Shown here: positions 63,600 through 64,000 of the stretch, in pieces
Numbering within the stretch: position 1 is the stretch's first letter
Layout of the letters: each line of letters opens with the position of its first letter
From: Methyloversatilis sp.
GTDB taxonomy: Bacteria > Pseudomonadota > Gammaproteobacteria > Burkholderiales > Rhodocyclaceae
NCBI RefSeq assembly: GCF_030698125.1
Contig: NZ_JAUYNV010000025.1
Location: 62,001 to 126,000 of the forward strand
Direction of reading: 5' to 3'
DNA length: 64,000 bases
Program-made: the position numbers and the translations under genes
The notes under the pieces: model-generated
What the model was told of the DNA's origin: nothing
Seen by the model: only the letters and a program-made list of their open reading frames with translations
Databases searched by the model: none

Positions 63600-64000
63600 T
63601 CAGGTGGTCGCCAGTGCGGCGACATCAAGTACCTGTTTGTCTTCATGTTCCTGCAGACGCACATGCGCCGGCTTGCGCAGCAGCTCGCTGTGCGCGGTGT
63701 GTTCGAAGGTGCGGTAAACGCCGGCGATCGACACCAGTTCGGCTTCGAAGCAGGTGGTGAAGATGCGCGCCTGCACATCGCCCGCCGCACCCGCCAGCGC
63801 TCGTCCGCGCAGCGGTGCGTAGATGTGGATGTTGCCGTCGGCAATCACCTCGGCGCCGGCGCTGACCATGGCCAGCACGATCAGGTCGCAGCCGCGGGCA
63901 TACACGCGCTGGCCGGAACGCAACGGCTTGTCGATGATTTCGGTACGCCGGGCCGGCGCCGGTGGGACGACCGGTTCGGTCGCCTGCGCGACGACGGGTT
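63600..64000 (-). CDS. minC: Septum site-determining protein MinC, N-terminal part outside window
   Basis: C-terminal beta-helix domain of the FtsZ assembly inhibitor. Reading from the window edge gives a proline-rich linker, then [50 protein letters not shown], of which [10 protein letters not shown] and [14 protein letters not shown] are the signature. The start lies beyond base 64000. It precedes minD by 21 bases. Confidence 0.96.
   Translation of the reverse strand, partial: PVVAQATEPVVPPAPARRTEIIDKPLRSGQRVYARGCDLIVLAMVSAGAEVIADGNIHIYAPLRGRALAGAAGDVQARIFTTCFEAELVSIAGVYRTFEHTAHSELLRKPAHVRLQEHEDKQVLDVAALATT

Overview
This 64 kb window is a GC-rich bacterial chromosome segment. It looks like Betaproteobacteria, probably Rhodocyclales or a near relative. 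The main reason is the core gene order hisS-yfgM-bamB-der-hfq-hflX-hflK-hflC-DUF2065-hisZ-purA, then rnr-rlmB-rpsF-priB-rpsR-rplI-dnaB, which is typical of that class. The presence of hisZ, priB and PKHD-type and FecA-type iron genes agrees. Genus cannot be fixed from the sequence alone. No prophage, CRISPR array or full insertion sequence is visible.

Layout. 1-10.9 kb: tRNA charging, outer-membrane assembly, GTPases, Hfq, the HflKC protease regulators and purine/histidine genes, all on +. 11.0-11.1 kb: a tRNA-Leu(CAG) on - with its own terminator. 11.1-17.9 kb: RNase R, the 23S methyltransferase RlmB, the S6-PriB-S18-L9 operon and DnaB, preceded by a DnaA-box-like cluster. 18.1-20.9 kb: a minus-strand Mth938-like/bcp/phoH/ohrR group. 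21.1-27.0 kb: alanine/threonine amino acid genes (alaA, GNAT, hom, thrC) interrupted by an antisense HPP-CBS gene. 27.1-30.7 kb: an HDOD protein, a 145-bp inverted-repeat element, a sigma-28-like promoter, a class I cyclic-di-GMP riboswitch and a DUF1631 gene. 30.8-35.3 kb: isochorismatase-like hydrolase, alpha-hydroxy-acid oxidase, PKHD hydroxylase and a FecA-like TonB receptor with a Fur-like site. 35.5-39.7 kb: a 45-residue membrane protein, nadC, an EamA transporter, the NAD(P)HX repair enzyme and PdeM. 39.7-48.6 kb: an Lhr-like helicase, REP-like palindromes, tag, a Pat-like acetyltransferase, an orphan sensor kinase and a small methyltransferase. 48.5-51.1 kb: mnmH (2-selenouridine tRNA synthase), a TesA-like esterase and a YbbA-like ABC ATPase. 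51.1-59.8 kb: a tightly coupled eight-gene minus-strand operon headed by an ArsS-like radical SAM enzyme. 59.9-64 kb: an acrylyl-CoA reductase-like enzyme, two cytochromes c, a spermidine-synthase-like protein and minE-minD-minC (cut by the window end).

Two regions stand out. The first is the sigma-28-like promoter, cyclic-di-GMP riboswitch and DUF1631 chain, which suggests motility-linked second-messenger control of a poorly understood protein; a mobile-looking repeat abuts the promoter. The second is the ArsS operon: radical SAM enzyme, sodium symporter, phosphoesterase-like protein with a degenerate metal site, membrane-anchored disulfide reductase-like fusion, two small glycosyltransferase-like enzymes, exported DUF3047 and a SelD-associated flavoprotein. 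It has no arsM in view, but a selenium-dependent tRNA gene lies just downstream. It may make or recycle an arsenic- or selenium-containing sugar; the actual product is unknown.
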